Positions 19,505 through 27,813 of a stretch of 64,000 bases of DNA are shown piece by piece; position 1 is the first letter of the stretch; every line of letters begins with the position of its first letter. The DNA lies in NCBI RefSeq assembly GCF_012931985.1, contig NZ_JAAFGM010000013.1:22147-86146 (forward strand), read 5' to 3'. The stretch comes from Candidatus Roseilinea sp. NK_OTU-006 (GTDB lineage Bacteria; Chloroflexota; Anaerolineae; J036; Brachytrichaceae). Made by a program: the position numbers and the translations under genes. The notes below the pieces were generated by a model. It saw nothing but the letters and a program-made list of their open reading frames with translations, did not search any database and was not told where the DNA came from.

Positions 19505-19987
19505 TTACGGCGCCAAAATTATCTCCTGCTTATAGCCAAAGCCGCGCGCGTTATCTATCAGGCGCAGCCACGTTGGGGCAATCCGCCACAGCCAGGCTTT
19601 CTTCAGCGCCGCTTCAAGATCGGGGAACTGTTGCGCGACGAACGGGAAGCGCCTCAGATATAGCTGCCACGGATTGGCGGCATCGGCCGGTGGCACCGGC
19701 GCACACCATCCTCGGCCCTGCACCCCACAAATTGCGCGCCAATCCTGCTCGTCTTTGTGGACGGTAAAAGCGACCGGCCCGCCGTTGCACAGCGCTCGCC
19801 CGTGCCGCGTGTCCGGCGAGGAGAGGAAGTAGCACGTCAAGTCCGCGTCGGCAGCAAACCACAGCCCGCATGCGCCTACGCCAGCTTCGTCGGCATAGGC
19901 CAAGCTCAACGCTTGATGGCGCGCCAGAAAGCGCCGCAGCGCATCTTTTAGCTCGGCGCAGTCACTATGACCGATCTCGTGATTCAT
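19505..19987 (-). CDS. Pyridoxamine 5'-phosphate oxidase-like flavin-binding protein
   Basis: This 160-residue protein has the split-barrel pattern of PNPOx-like proteins: LSLAYADEAGVGACGLWFAA, TCYFLSSPDTRHGRAL and VAFTVHKDEQDWRAICGVQG. The WRxIxGVQG-type strand is common in small FMN or F420 reductases and haem-degrading relatives. The start overlaps the ubiX stop by four bases (ATGA, 19984-19987), so the two are translated together. UbiX makes prenylated FMN, and the neighbour may bind flavin, so a shared flavin theme is plausible. Its reaction is unknown. Confidence 0.7.
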   Translation of the reverse strand: MNHEIGHSDCAELKDALRRFLARHQALSLAYADEAGVGACGLWFAADADLTCYFLSSPDTRHGRALCNGGPVAFTVHKDEQDWRAICGVQGRGWCAPVPPADAANPWQLYLRRFPFVAQQFPDLEAALKKAWLWRIAPTWLRLIDNARGFGYKQEIILAP

Positions 19988-20580
19988 GGACGATGCTGCT
20001 TGTGACCCGCCTGCAGACCTTCCCAACGCCTAACCAGGTCATTTTCGATGCCAAGGCGGTCTAACACACGCCCAACGACCTGGGTCACCATGTCATCTAT
20101 GCTCTGCAAGCCGGCATAGAAGGCCGGCACCGGCGGAAAGACTACCCCGCCGATTTCAGCGAACTGCGTGAGCGCGCGCAAATGGCCAACGTGCAGCGGC
20201 GCTTCGCGAACCACCGCAACGACCGGACGGGCTTCCTTCAAGCATACATCCGCGGCTCGGGTGATCAGGTTGTCGGTGATGCCGTAGGCGATTGAAGAAA
20301 TCGTGTTGACCGAACACGGCACGATCACCATGCCGCTGGTCTTAAACGAGCCGCTGGCGATGCTGGCGCCGATGTTGCCGATCGGATGCACCACCCGCGC
20401 CAACCGCTCCACGTCCTCCGCGTTCCACTTCGTCTCGGCGTGAATCGTGGCGCGCGCGGCTGAGCTGAGGATGAGATGCGTCTCGATCTCCGTCGCGCGC
20501 AACACCTCGAGCAAACGAATGCCCAGGATCGCGCCGCTTGCTCCACTCATGGCAATGATTAACCGGCACGGCGTCGTCAT
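19984..20580 (-). CDS. ubiX: Flavin prenyltransferase UbiX
   Basis: UbiX attaches a dimethylallyl group to FMN to make the cofactor of UbiD-type decarboxylases. The sequence shows LIIAMSGASGAILGIRLLEV, the flavin-contact KTSGMVIVPCSVNTISSIAY, and VVAVVREAPLHVGHLRALTQ followed by GVVFPPVPAFYAGLQSIDDM. These match UbiX/Pad1 closely. The ATG before TTPCRLIIAMSG is chosen over an upstream in-frame start, since family members begin here. A TATACT on the minus strand 11 nt before this ATG is a candidate -10. No ubiD gene lies in the window. It is divergent from lysW. Confidence 0.95.
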   Translation of the reverse strand: MTTPCRLIIAMSGASGAILGIRLLEVLRATEIETHLILSSAARATIHAETKWNAEDVERLARVVHPIGNIGASIASGSFKTSGMVIVPCSVNTISSIAYGITDNLITRAADVCLKEARPVVAVVREAPLHVGHLRALTQFAEIGGVVFPPVPAFYAGLQSIDDMVTQVVGRVLDRLGIENDLVRRWEGLQAGHKQHRP

Positions 20581-20610
20581 AGAATGAGGCGAGTATAACG
20601 GCGGATGCAA

Positions 20611-20640
20611 TTGACACATCCTACCGCACATGGATAGAAT
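20611..20640 (+). promoter_or_regulatory. lysW promoter, leaderless type
   Basis: A perfect TTGACA at 20611-20616 and TAGAAT at 20635-20640 are separated by 18 bases. The lysW ATG lies only 8 nt further on. Transcription would be expected to start at or next to the A of the ATG, leaving no room for a ribosome-binding site. This is the clearest full promoter in the window. Confidence 0.8.
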
Positions 20641-20648
20641 CACGCGCT

Positions 20649-20837
20649 ATGTCTAGTCCACTTTCTTCGACAACTGCAGAGTGCTCTGAATGTGGCGCAA
20701 CCATTTCTTTCAAGGGCGCGCCTGTGCTGCACGAACTCGTCCGCTGTCCCGATTGCGGCGCCGAGCTTGAAGTGATCTCTCTGGAGCCGCTGGCGCTTGA
20801 CCTGGCGCCAACCGAGGAGGAAGACTGGGGGGAGTAG
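20649..20837 (+). CDS. lysW: LysW amino-group carrier protein
   Basis: This 62-residue acidic protein has two zinc-binding CxxC pairs (Cys12/Cys15 and Cys33/Cys36) and ends in EEDWGE. The C-terminal EDWGE with its terminal Glu is the defining feature of LysW. The terminal Glu forms an amide with alpha-aminoadipate, or with glutamate in some lineages, so that lysine intermediates stay bound to the carrier. It is the first gene of the lysWXYZ set, 51 nt before lysX. No Shine-Dalgarno sequence is visible, in line with the leaderless promoter. Confidence 0.96.
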   Translation: MSSPLSSTTAECSECGATISFKGAPVLHELVRCPDCGAELEVISLEPLALDLAPTEEEDWGE

Positions 20838-20888
20838 GCGATTACATAGCCACGAGCATCGCATCTGCGCTACACATTCGATGACCCG

Positions 20889-21737
20889 ATGAAAGTCTGT
20901 ATCGTCTGCAGCCTCGTTCGCCCTGAGGAGAAGATGCTGCTTGAAGCCTTTAATCGGCGCGGCGTTGCGGTAGACGTCGTGGATGACCGGAGCGTCGTCT
21001 TTGACTTGTGTGACTTGAGCGACTGGAAGCGCTACGATGTGGTCATGGAGCGTTGCGTTTCGCAGAGCCGCGCGACGTATGTCCAGCGCATCATGAAACT
21101 CGCCGGCGTGCGCACCGTCAACCGGCATGAGGTGATCGAGAATTGCGGCGACAAATTCATCACGACGCAGCTCCTGATGCAACACAACGTGCCAACTACG
21201 CGCGTCATGATGGCATTTACGCCGGCCAGCGCGCTTGAGGCCATCGAACGCCTGGGCTATCCGTGCGTGCTCAAGCCGGTCATCGGTTCCTGGGGGCGCG
21301 GCGTCGTTCGCGTCAACGACCGCGATGCCGCCGAAGCCGTGGTGTCGCTGCGCGACGAATTGGGTGGCTACGCTCAGCACATTTACTACATTCAGGAGTT
21401 GGTCAATAAGCCCGGGCGGGACATCCGCTCGTTCGTTGTGGGCGATCGGACGATCGCCGCGATATATCGCACCTCTACACACTGGATTACGAATACGCAC
21501 CTGGGCGGCAAAGCCAGCAATTGCCCGGTCACCGCGGAGATTGACGCGATCAGCGTCGCGGCAGCGCGCGCAGTAGGTGGCGGCATCGTTGCCGTGGACC
21601 TGTTCGAGCACCCGGAGCGTGGGCTGTTGGTCAACGAAGTCAACCACACGATGGAGTTTCGCAACAGCGTGCCGGCTACCGGGGTGGATATTCCGGGCGC
21701 CATGGTGGAGTATGTCTTGCAGGTGGCCCAGCCATGA
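20889..21737 (+). CDS. lysX: LysX, alpha-aminoadipate--LysW ligase (ATP-grasp)
   Basis: LysX ligates alpha-aminoadipate to the C-terminal Glu of LysW using ATP. The protein starts MKVCIVCSLVRPEEK and shows the ATP-grasp elements CVLKPVIGSWGRGVVRVND, YYIQELVNKPGRDIRSFVVG and LVNEVNHTMEFRNSVPATGV. NTHLGGKASNCPV corresponds to the substrate-specificity loop of LysX/ArgX enzymes. At 282 residues it is normal length. Some homologues use glutamate and serve arginine synthesis, so a dual role cannot be excluded. Its TGA overlaps the lysY ATG (21734-21737). Confidence 0.93.
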   Translation: MKVCIVCSLVRPEEKMLLEAFNRRGVAVDVVDDRSVVFDLCDLSDWKRYDVVMERCVSQSRATYVQRIMKLAGVRTVNRHEVIENCGDKFITTQLLMQHNVPTTRVMMAFTPASALEAIERLGYPCVLKPVIGSWGRGVVRVNDRDAAEAVVSLRDELGGYAQHIYYIQELVNKPGRDIRSFVVGDRTIAAIYRTSTHWITNTHLGGKASNCPVTAEIDAISVAAARAVGGGIVAVDLFEHPERGLLVNEVNHTMEFRNSVPATGVDIPGAMVEYVLQVAQP

Positions 21738-22819
21738 GTCGAGTGCAATGTGCCATCGTCGGCGCCGCCGGCTATACCGGCGGCGAGCTGCTGCGGATCC
21801 TGAACTTCCATCCTTGCGCTGAGGTGACTCAGATCACTTCGCGTACGCGCATGGGCGAGCACGCGCATGTGCCCCACCCCAACCTGCGCGGCACTCGTCA
21901 TGGTGGACTTCAGTTCATCCGGCCCGATGATCTTCAGAAGACCGATGTGCTGTTCCTGTGTTTGCCCCATGGCGAGGCGAGCGCACAGATTGAGCGTTGG
22001 TTGGGACTTGGTGATTTTGTCATTGATCTCAGCGCCGACTTTCGTCTGTTCAACATGAATGCCTATACGAAATGGTATGGCGCTGCACATCCGGCGCCCA
22101 GTCGGCTGGGCCAATTCGTGTATGGCCTGCCGGAGTTGACGCGCGACCGGCTGCGCGGCGCGCGCTATGCCAGCGGCGTGGGCTGCAACGCTACCGCGAC
22201 CAACCTCGCCCTGCTGCCGCTCGTCCGCGCCAACCTGCTCGATTACAACCAGCCGATCATCGCCGACGTTAAAGTCGGCAGCAGTGAAGGCGGCGCCGAG
22301 GGCAGCGCCGCCTCACATCACCCGGAGCGCAGCGGCGCAGTACGGTCCTATGCGCCGGCCGGCCACCGGCACATCGCCGAAGTCGAGCTGATGTTCGAGA
22401 TCGAAACGGCCAAACTGCCCGAAGACCGCCGGCCCAGCACTGCGCCCGCCATTCACATGACCGTGACTTCGATCGAAATGGTGCGCGGCGTATTGGCCAC
22501 CGTGCATGCCTTCTTGAGACAACCGGCACAAGAGAAGGATCTCTGGAGGGCCTTTCGCGCATGCTACAAAGACGAACCGTTCGTCCGCATCGTCAAATCG
22601 AACACCGGCATCTTTCGCCTGCCCGAGCCGAAAATCCTGGCCGGCAGCAACTGGGCCGATGTGGGCTTCGCACTGAGCGATGACGGACGCAAAGTCACCC
22701 TGCTGTGTGCCATAGACAACCTGATGAAAGGCGCAGCCGGCAGCGCGGTGCAGTGTTTGAACGTGATGATGGGCTGGGACGAGCGCGCCGGCCTGGAATT
22801 CCCCGGATTACATCCTTGA
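21734..22819 (+). CDS. lysY: LysY, [LysW]-aminoadipate 6-phosphate reductase
   Basis: The protein is an ArgC-like semialdehyde dehydrogenase acting on LysW-bound aminoadipyl phosphate with NADPH. The dinucleotide site is AIVGAAGYTGGELLRILNFH. The catalytic cysteine lies in YASGVGCNATATNLALLPL. VIDLSADFRL and APAGHRHIAEVELMF follow the ArgC family. 361 residues is slightly longer than typical, with an insertion around residues 185-210. The ATG overlaps the lysX stop in an ATGA, which implies coupled translation. The context with lysW, lysX and lysZ favours the lysine over the arginine assignment. Confidence 0.93.
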   Translation: MSRVQCAIVGAAGYTGGELLRILNFHPCAEVTQITSRTRMGEHAHVPHPNLRGTRHGGLQFIRPDDLQKTDVLFLCLPHGEASAQIERWLGLGDFVIDLSADFRLFNMNAYTKWYGAAHPAPSRLGQFVYGLPELTRDRLRGARYASGVGCNATATNLALLPLVRANLLDYNQPIIADVKVGSSEGGAEGSAASHHPERSGAVRSYAPAGHRHIAEVELMFEIETAKLPEDRRPSTAPAIHMTVTSIEMVRGVLATVHAFLRQPAQEKDLWRAFRACYKDEPFVRIVKSNTGIFRLPEPKILAGSNWADVGFALSDDGRKVTLLCAIDNLMKGAAGSAVQCLNVMMGWDERAGLEFPGLHP

Positions 22820-22828
22820 GCGCAACCC

Positions 22829-23635
22829 ATGATTGTGATCAAAGTCGGCGGATCGGCCGGCATCAACTATGACCTGGTGTGCGACGACATCGCATTGCTG
22901 GTGAAAGAGGGACAGCCGCTCGTGCTGGTACACGGCGGCTCGCACGAGACCAATGTGCTCAGCGAAAAACTCGGCAAACCGCCCCGCTTCCTCACTTCGC
23001 CGCAGGGGTTCACCTCGCGCTACACAGACGCCGAGACGTTGGACATCTTCGCCATGGTGTATGCCGGCAAGATGAACACGCGCATTGTCGAGCGACTGCA
23101 AAAGCGCGGCGTGAACGCCATCGGCCTGAGCGGACTGGATGGGAGATTGCTGGAAGGCCCGCGCAAGGCCAGCGTGCGCGCCGTGGTTGACGGTCGGCAA
23201 GTGTTAGTGCGCGACGACTTCACCGGCAAGGTCGAGCGGGTCAACGTCGCGCTGCTTCGCTTACTCCTGGACCATGGCTACACGCCGGTCGTATCGCCGC
23301 CAGCTTGCAGCACAGCCGGTGAAGCGATCAACGTGGACGGCGATCGCGCCGCCGCCATGATTGCAGCAGCGCTCGGCGCCAAGCAACTCATCATCCTTTC
23401 AAACGTGCCCGGTTTGCTGCGCGATTTTCCCGACGAGCGCACGCTGATCCCACGCCTCGCCTACGGTGAACTCGAACAGGCGCTCTCGTTCGCCGAAGGC
23501 CGAATGAAGAAAAAAGTGCTGGGCGCCAGTGAGGCCATCGCCGGCGGCGTGTCGCAGGTGATCTTCGCCGATGCACGCATCACCCGCCCGGTGTTCCATG
23601 CGATGAACGGCGCAGGCACAGTGATCGAGCGATAA
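22829..23635 (+). CDS. lysZ: LysZ, [LysW]-aminoadipate kinase
   Basis: This amino acid kinase family protein phosphorylates the side-chain carboxylate of LysW-bound aminoadipate. The signature segments are MIVIKVGGSAGINYDLVCDD, LVLVHGGSHETNVLSEKLGK, and AINVDGDRAAAMIAAALGAK. LIILSNVPGLLRDFPDE and GRMKKKVLGASEAIAGGV also fit. It resembles ArgB but has the LysZ-type region FTSRYTDAETLDIFAMVYAG after the first glycine loop. It starts 9 nt after lysY. LysJ and LysK, which finish the pathway, are not adjacent. Confidence 0.94.
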   Translation: MIVIKVGGSAGINYDLVCDDIALLVKEGQPLVLVHGGSHETNVLSEKLGKPPRFLTSPQGFTSRYTDAETLDIFAMVYAGKMNTRIVERLQKRGVNAIGLSGLDGRLLEGPRKASVRAVVDGRQVLVRDDFTGKVERVNVALLRLLLDHGYTPVVSPPACSTAGEAINVDGDRAAAMIAAALGAKQLIILSNVPGLLRDFPDERTLIPRLAYGELEQALSFAEGRMKKKVLGASEAIAGGVSQVIFADARITRPVFHAMNGAGTVIER

Positions 23636-23850
23636 ACGCTACGGGAAAAGCGCACGCACCGCTGATCGAGCCAGGTCATTCGCTGAAATCGCTGGGAGTG
23701 TCCTTGTGTTAATCTCCCAAAGAGGCAAAGGCGGCTTGCGCGCCTTCGACCTGCCGCAGCGGTGCGCCGTTTCTGCGCAGAATTTACACCCAGCCGCCCA
23801 GGCGTCAAGTGCAAAGTCTCAAATAGGACATTTGTTCGCAAGCCCGCGCA

Positions 23851-25194
23851 TCAAGGGGTGGACGGCACAGCCGGCATGCTGATCTCGCGGGTCGCCAGAG
23901 CAAACAAGCCGATCAGGACGAAGCCGCCGATGAGGAACGGCGCCGCCTCACCGAAAGTTTGATAGAGCGCCCCGCCCACAAGCGGCGCAAGCGCATTCGC
24001 GGCGCTCACCAGCGCCGCCGACACGCCCAGCATTCCGCCCACTTCGGTCGCCTCGATGCGCTTGGTAATGGCGCTGTTGATCGTAGGGGCTAACACCGAG
24101 CCGCCGATCGAAGCTGGGATCATTGCAGCAAAGATCCATATCACCCCTAACCAGCCATTCCCGCCATCCGGCGGGAGCGCCACGTTCAGCGGTGCGGTGG
24201 CAGAGCGCTGCAGTTCGGCCAGCAGGGCAGCGCGCGAATACCAGGGCGGCGGCACACGCGGCGTGAGCGCCGTCATGAGCATGCCGACCGTCAACGTCGC
24301 CAAACCGACGAGGATGATCCAGCGATCCCCATAGCGGCGGCTCCATACGCGAATGACGCCGCCGAGCATCGCCACGGTAATCAGGCCGATGAACACAAAC
24401 AGGAGGGCGTTGGCGCGCGCATCGAAGCCCAGGCGATTTAGCGTGAACAACGACAGCAACTGCTCCATACCGCCGAAGATGAACTGTTGGGCGAACATCA
24501 GGGCCAGAAGAAAGCCCACCAGCGGATGGCGCAGCGCCGAGATCAATCCTTGAGGCGAGAGGGCATGTTGGCGCTTCACCCTGCCGCGAAGCTCGGCCGG
24601 CAGCGATTCTTTCAGCCAGAAGATCGTGAGCAGCAACGACAACAACGAGCACGCGGCTGCCAGGAAAGCCGGCGCCTGATAGTTATTGCCGCTGAGCGAC
24701 AACGCGGCAAACGCGACTGCCGGCCCAATGGTGAAGCCGATCCCGAACGCTGCGCCGATCAGGGCCAGACCTTGCGTGCGATGCTCCTCGGTCGTGTTAT
24801 CGGTGATCACCGCCTGCGCAGTCGCGATGTTTGCGCCGGAGAGTCCATCAATGACGCGCGCGACGAACAGCAACGGCAAAGCGTTCGCCAGCCCCATCAG
24901 CACAAATCCGATGAACGTGCCGATCTGGCTGACGATGAGCACGGGCTTGCGGCCGAACTGGTCCGATAGACGACCCAGAATCGGCGCGCCGATTGTCTGC
25001 ATGATGGGATACGTCGCACCCAGCAAGCCCACCATGAACGGGTTCGCGCCGAACGACGCCGCATAGAGCGGCAAGAGCGGCACGATGATCGTCAAGCCCA
25101 GCAAGTCCACAAGCACGATGACGAAGACCGGCAACAGCCGACTCATCTCGGACCGCGCCGCGCTCGAACGCCCCGAGGTTGAACTGCGAGACAT
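23851..25194 (-). CDS. MFS transporter of the TetA-like drug:H+ antiporter group
   Basis: The protein has about twelve hydrophobic segments. The MFS motif GRLSDQFGRKPVLIVSQ lies between helices 2 and 3, and DGLSGANIATAQAVITDNT fits helix 5 of TetA/multidrug antiporters. A long extracytoplasmic loop (PPWYSRAALLAELQRSATAP and following) lies between helices 9 and 10, an unusual insertion for this group. It is likely an inner-membrane efflux carrier; the substrate is unknown. The ATG at 25194 follows a GAGGTGG ribosome-binding site. A TTG one codon earlier is less likely. Confidence 0.85.
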   Translation of the reverse strand: MSRSSTSGRSSAARSEMSRLLPVFVIVLVDLLGLTIIVPLLPLYAASFGANPFMVGLLGATYPIMQTIGAPILGRLSDQFGRKPVLIVSQIGTFIGFVLMGLANALPLLFVARVIDGLSGANIATAQAVITDNTTEEHRTQGLALIGAAFGIGFTIGPAVAFAALSLSGNNYQAPAFLAAACSLLSLLLTIFWLKESLPAELRGRVKRQHALSPQGLISALRHPLVGFLLALMFAQQFIFGGMEQLLSLFTLNRLGFDARANALLFVFIGLITVAMLGGVIRVWSRRYGDRWIILVGLATLTVGMLMTALTPRVPPPWYSRAALLAELQRSATAPLNVALPPDGGNGWLGVIWIFAAMIPASIGGSVLAPTINSAITKRIEATEVGGMLGVSAALVSAANALAPLVGGALYQTFGEAAPFLIGGFVLIGLFALATREISMPAVPSTP

Positions 25195-25224
25195 CAAAAC
25201 GCCACCTCGCCGAACGCCGACGAA

Positions 25225-25635
25225 TCACAACATCCCAAACAGGAAGCTGCCGCGCAGGCGCACAACGCTGAGCAAAACGAGCAACAGCGAAGCCAGCACC
25301 AGGAAGAAGGCATTGCGGAAGCGCGCCGCGTCAGGTTGATTCTTAAACATCGGCATCATGTGCGTCAATCCAGTCGCAACCAAGCCATAGAACGCATGCT
25401 CGATGTGGGCGCCGGGTCGAAAGGCGCCACTCATCCCCAGCCAGATGAGGTTGACCAGGCCAAGCACGAACTGCACAGTGACCGCGCCGGCATAGATCGC
25501 ACCGAGCTGACGATCTGCGGCAGTGAAGGAACGCTTACCCAGCCAGCCTGTCGCGTAGCGAACCAGCACGATGAGCGCCAGCGCTACGAGCACCCAACGA
25601 ATCAACCCGTGAACTGTGATGAGTGTCGCAAGCAT
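25225..25635 (-). CDS. Conserved four-helix membrane protein of unknown function
   Basis: The protein of 136 residues contains four predicted membrane helices at about residues 3-25, 45-68, 77-96 and 110-130. The first helix carries HGLIRW, and HIEHAFYGLVATGLTHMM holds three more histidines. Histidines near helix ends suggest possible metal or haem contact, but this is speculation. The ATG before LATLITVHG is preceded by AGGA in good register and is preferred over an upstream in-frame start. It ends 30 nt upstream of the MFS gene, so both may share a transcript. Confidence 0.65.
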   Translation of the reverse strand: MLATLITVHGLIRWVLVALALIVLVRYATGWLGKRSFTAADRQLGAIYAGAVTVQFVLGLVNLIWLGMSGAFRPGAHIEHAFYGLVATGLTHMMPMFKNQPDAARFRNAFFLVLASLLLVLLSVVRLRGSFLFGML

Positions 25636-26005
25636 ATCGTCCTTTCTCCTTTTCAACGAGCAGTAGCAGATGAGTTTCTATATCGGTCAAGTGCGCTTGG
25701 CATTACCTTCGTATGTCGCGGCGACGCGATCGAGTGCGGGCCTCTCCATCTTGTCCAAGCGACTCGCGCGATAACGATGATACATCAGCACATACGCCGC
25801 CTACGGGTGCAGCATGAATTTCTTCGTCCGTGTCTGGGCTTATTAGATGACCCGCGCCAGCCGCCGGCAACCGCGCATGGCACCGTCGAACGGCCAGGCA
25901 GTCAAACGTGGCCGTCACCTCGACGGTAGGCGTGTGGCCTCAGCCGGCGTTGCTGGAGCAGCCGGAGGCGCAGCGCCAGCGGCGCGCGCTGTTAGAACTG
26001 CCGCG
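25636..26005. other. Intergenic region with possible gene remnants
   Basis: These 370 bases separate the four-helix protein from the 3' end of cobS. Two short plus-strand frames look protein-like: one starting with the ATG at 25671 (FYIGQVRLALPSYV), and one ending near 26009 with LLEQPEAQRQRRALLELPR. Neither is long enough to assign, and frame-breaking stops separate them. They may be residues of a decayed gene or chance. No riboswitch or terminator is evident. Confidence 0.35.
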
Positions 26006-26791
26006 CTAGAGTGGCCGCGCGCTCATCGCCGCCAGTGCAACCACTTCGCCGATCTCGCACATCGCCCCGTAGGTGTCACCGGTCAGCCCACCTAGTGACC
26101 GGGTCCAGCGCGTGAAGACGACACGCGCGACGAGCAGCGTTAGCCCAATCGCGATGCCGCCGCGCAGCAGACTGTCCGGCCAGGCTGGCGGCGGGCGGCC
26201 CACAGCACACACGAGCGCGACGATGACCAGCATCTGAAGCGTGGCAAAGATGAAATCGCTGCGCCGGATGAAGTCATGGAAGCTTCGCCCCAGCCCGCCT
26301 TCGCGCGCGGCCGGGAAGAAGAAAATACCGTAGAGGTCGGCCCAGCGGCCAAGCGTCGTGGCAACCAGCACGGCGCGTGGCCAGTTCTCTCCGGCGGCGG
26401 CGACAAATGCGACCTTGAGCGCGACCACCGCGATCAGCGCAAGCGCGCCCATCGCGCCGATGCGGCTATCCTTCATGATCTCCAGCTTGCGCTCGCGCGA
26501 CCGCCAGCTCATCACCGCGTCGAACGTGTCGCTCAGGCCGTCTAGATGCAGGCCGGCGGTGACGACGGCGAGGGCGACCACGACGGAGACGGCGCGGGCG
26601 AAGTCGCCCCATAGCGTGCCGGCCAGGCCCCCTGCGCCGCACGCGATCAGGCCGATGAGCGCGCCGACGGCCGGGAACCATGCCATCGCTCGCGCCACCG
26701 TCTGCTCGTAGTCCTTACCGGTCATCGGTGGCATAAACGGCAGCGGGATGAGCGTGAGAAAGCGAACGGCCTCGAAGAACGCAGTGAGCAT
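26006..26791 (-). CDS. cobS: Adenosylcobinamide-GDP ribazoletransferase CobS
   Basis: CobS joins adenosylcobinamide-GDP and alpha-ribazole to give adenosylcobalamin at the membrane. The 261-residue protein has the family start FFEAVRFLTLIPLP and the metal-binding motif GLHLDGLSDTFDAVMSW. EIMKDSRIGAMGALALI and the C-terminal GGLTGDTYGAMCEIGEVV also fit. Several hydrophobic helices fit the integral-membrane enzyme. The gene lies 43 nt downstream of the cobC-like phosphatase, a common pairing in cobalamin salvage. No other cob genes and no cobalamin riboswitch are visible. Confidence 0.95.
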   Translation of the reverse strand: MLTAFFEAVRFLTLIPLPFMPPMTGKDYEQTVARAMAWFPAVGALIGLIACGAGGLAGTLWGDFARAVSVVVALAVVTAGLHLDGLSDTFDAVMSWRSRERKLEIMKDSRIGAMGALALIAVVALKVAFVAAAGENWPRAVLVATTLGRWADLYGIFFFPAAREGGLGRSFHDFIRRSDFIFATLQMLVIVALVCAVGRPPPAWPDSLLRGGIAIGLTLLVARVVFTRWTRSLGGLTGDTYGAMCEIGEVVALAAMSARPL

Positions 26792-26834
26792 AGGATGGCA
26801 GATGAGTGATGATTGCTAACTGCCTGCCCCTAAC

Positions 26835-27497
26835 TTACGACCCAGAACGAGCCACAATCGGGGAGAGGGAAGTCACGGGAGCCGGAAGCGGCGGCACATG
26901 ATTCACCATGCGCACAATGGTCGTCGAAGGATAGCAATCCACTGCGGTGATGCTGCCCAGGTCAATGCGCCAGCGCCAATGCTCGGCCAGTGGCGTCCCC
27001 ATCAGCGAACAGAGCAAGGCTTGGATCGGGCCGCTGTGCGTCACCACAACCACACGCCGACCGGGTAACTGCGCGATGAGGTCTCCCCAGGCCTGAAGCA
27101 CGCGCTGCGTCAATTGCGCCAGCGATTCACCGCCGAGCGGCGCGCAGTTGATTGGATCGGCAAAGCGCTGCGCTGCGTTGTCTGGGTAACGCCGCACCAC
27201 CTCGCGATAGGTCAGTCCCTCCCATGCGCCGTGTGATGCCTCACGCCAGCGCAGATCGCTCAGCATCGGGATCGCGCGCTCGCCCCGGATAGCTAGCGCG
27301 GTCGCCTCGGTGCGAACCAGGCCGGTGTGAACGATCACATCCACCTTGCGCGTAACGAAGAAGCGTGCCAGCGCCTGTGTCTGCCATTCGCCAAATGGGG
27401 TCAGCGGACGGTCGGCGGCGCTCATGTAGCGGCGGGCGACGTTCCAATCCGCCTGTCCATGCCGTACTAACCAGACGCTGCGGGGCACGCCGGACAT
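26835..27497 (-). CDS. cobC: Histidine phosphatase, probable alpha-ribazole phosphatase
   Basis: The N-terminal VWLVRHGQADWN is the RHG catalytic motif of the histidine phosphatase (phosphoglycerate mutase-like) superfamily. The second catalytic His lies in VVVVTHSGPIQALLCSL, and LRWREASHGAWEGLTYREVV carries the family Glu region. The protein of 220 residues precedes cobS on the same strand. This supports dephosphorylation of alpha-ribazole phosphate in cobalamin synthesis. By sequence alone it could be a general phosphatase. The tail after residue 200 is low-complexity. Confidence 0.8.
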   Translation of the reverse strand: MSGVPRSVWLVRHGQADWNVARRYMSAADRPLTPFGEWQTQALARFFVTRKVDVIVHTGLVRTEATALAIRGERAIPMLSDLRWREASHGAWEGLTYREVVRRYPDNAAQRFADPINCAPLGGESLAQLTQRVLQAWGDLIAQLPGRRVVVVTHSGPIQALLCSLMGTPLAEHWRWRIDLGSITAVDCYPSTTIVRMVNHVPPLPAPVTSLSPIVARSGS

Positions 27498-27569
27498 CGG
27501 GGGCGAAGGCTACCATAGCTCATGCGCAATGACGAATCGCGCACTCTAGCCGGGCGTCAGACTGAGCGC

Positions 27570-27767
27570 GGCGATGCCTATCCCCAGGAGGTCGCGGCTA
27601 CCGTGCAGGCGGTCATGGAGCAGCTCAATTTCTCGAACGAATTCTTGCTGGCCTACCAATCGGACATCAAGCCGTTCAAGTGGCTCGGTCCCAGCACCGA
27701 GCAGGTGATCCGCAACCCGGTCGCGCGCAAGCGCAGGAACATGCTGATCGTGCCGGTCGCTTTTACC
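27570..27767 (+). pseudogene. hemH: Ferrochelatase (hemH) internal fragment
   Basis: A 66-codon open frame reads GDAYPQEVAATVQAVMEQL, LAYQSDIKPFKWLGPSTEQV and RRNMLIVPVAFT. These match consecutive parts of bacterial ferrochelatase (YPEEVxATVxAV, YQSxxGPxxWLxPxTxExI and LLVVPVAF). Nothing of the N-terminal 180 or so residues or the C-terminal part, including the following HIETL segment, is found next to it. The fragment lies between the start of cobC on the other strand and the GT39-like gene. It is most likely the remnant of a lost or moved hemH; a functional copy may exist elsewhere. Confidence 0.75.
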
Positions 27768-27813
27768 ATGGTTAGAATGCGGCAGCAGCGCTTTGTGCGC
27801 TTGCGTCGCACCC

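Noticed and set aside
27498..27569. Cobalamin riboswitch ahead of cobC/cobS
   Set aside because: There is almost no space upstream of cobC on the minus strand outside the hemH remnant, and no B12-box-like sequence is seen.
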